From contig NW_003105607.1 of the NCBI RefSeq assembly GCF_000003605.2, positions 70,419 to 134,418 on the forward strand: a DNA stretch of 64,000 bases. Direction: 5' to 3'. The notes beneath the pieces are model-generated. The model was not told the DNA's origin. It was given only the letters and a program-made list of their open reading frames with translations, and did not search any database. Below, in pieces: positions 63,190-64,000 of this stretch; position 1 is the first letter of the stretch, and every line of letters starts with the position of its first letter. Origin of the DNA: Saccoglossus kowalevskii. Taxonomy: Eukaryota; Hemichordata; Enteropneusta; Harrimaniidae. Position numbers and translations under genes: made by a program.

Positions 63190-64000
63190 AAATATCGTGT
63201 GTTTTTGTCATTTCCACTCACAGAATTACAAGTGAATTATGTATTGTACCGAGATGTGCGCGTTTTATTCCGTTTATGTTTATTATGATGTTGACCGCCA
63301 TTGCTAAGTGTAGCACTGATTTACCAAGCACCATGGTTTTATTAAGGTCAGTTAGTTATAATCACATATAAGCAAGTACGTTCACATTATGTAACCCAGT
63401 GAATAAGTCCTGATGCCAGTGTAATCTGTCTTAGTGCACGTGACGAAATATTTATGGATTAAGTGATTGAATGTATAATACATGTATTACGAAAACAAAT
63501 TCCGTTCAACTAACTAACTAAATCTAGCATAAATATCACCGTACGTTACCATGACAAAACTGTCACTGTGCACATGTCTCACATGTTTATTTCATCATGA
63601 CAAGTGTGTTGATGACGGTAAGAAGTCATTTGCAATTGGAATTAAAACCGTCATAGGCTCACTAATAAGTTGGGTATTTGTATTTGGAACGTACGAATTA
63701 CAATCACGAATTCCGAGCCCCGTATTTTCCCTTCCAATCAGGGAATTCCAAAGCATCCTGGCATTCTGCCAAAGAAAGTATATGGACCTCAAAATGACAT
63801 TCCATCCGTGCTTTTCCAATTATGTTCCTGAGATATAGCAAAGTTCACGGAATTTTTAGAATAAGGTAACAAATCTGCCTATCATTTCTGAATTAATATT
63901 GTTTGCACGAATCATGAACTTCTTTGCCCAGAAAACCAAATAACATTCTGCAACACGTTATTAAGTAATACTAATTTGCGTAGCAATTTAACTACGCCAC
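63190..64000 (+). pseudogene. Inverted SLCO fragment, closest to copy 2 (exons 8 and 9)
   Basis: The plus strand matches the reverse complement of about 35770-36650, including introns. Exon 8 (63224-63346) lacks 50 bases relative to copy 2, removed between two ACA triplets, which shifts frame. Exon 9 (63605-63665, CVDDGKKSFAIGIKT) is one base short at its acceptor side, and its donor has lost the GT (CACTAATAAG where copy 2 has CGCTAAGTAAG). The last exons would lie beyond the window. This is a decayed gene fragment in opposite orientation to the three others. Confidence 0.88.

Noticed and set aside
1-64000. tRNA, rRNA and snRNA genes
   Set aside because: I looked for T-loop and promoter-box motifs by eye and found no cloverleaf or conserved rRNA text. 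A covariance-model scan would settle it.

Overview
The window looks like AT-rich nuclear DNA from an invertebrate animal. Genes are split by GT-AG introns, flanks are full of decayed DNA transposons and a LINE, and there is no sign of bacterial gene packing. The proteins fit a deuterostome such as a hemichordate or cephalochordate, but I cannot fix the species. Two families carry the coding content: an arylamine N-acetyltransferase (NAT) and a tandem array of organic anion transporter (SLCO/OATP) genes.

Layout. 1-3.3 kb: no recognisable gene. 3365-4267 (+): NAT with its coding region in one exon, just after a splice acceptor. 4.9-7.3 kb: tandem repeats in the NAT 3' flank. 7.3-12 kb: nested repeats, a TA-target DNA element and a doubtful small minus-strand gene. 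12.4-14.1 kb: a 5'-truncated LINE. 15.6-31.5 kb: block A, with SLCO copy 1 (-, 18793-29073, 11 exons, predicted 656 aa). 32.8-34.4 kb: a second copy of the NAT 3' flank. 34.9-40.2 kb: SLCO copy 2 (-), every exon recognisable but exon 4 broken. 40.3-45.6 kb: sparse sequence with a 26-bp minisatellite. 45.7-62.6 kb: block C, a diverged duplicate of block A with SLCO copy 3 (-, 50055-59959, 11 exons, predicted 663 aa). 62.9-63.1 kb: a piece resembling the NAT 5' flank. 63.2-64.0 kb: an inverted, decayed fragment of an SLCO gene closest to copy 2, running off the window.

How it fits together. OATPs are plasma-membrane carriers for amphipathic organic anions and conjugates; NATs acetylate arylamines and hydrazines. 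Both belong to small-molecule metabolism, but neighbourhood alone does not prove a shared pathway. Order and resemblance (copy 1 with copy 3, copy 2 with the end fragment) suggest that a two-gene module was duplicated, that the second copy-2-like gene was inverted and decayed, and that transposons later inserted into one block but not the other. Comparing blocks A and C gives three insertion calls with empty sites inside this window. I found no CRISPR array, rRNA, tRNA or clearly new gene system.
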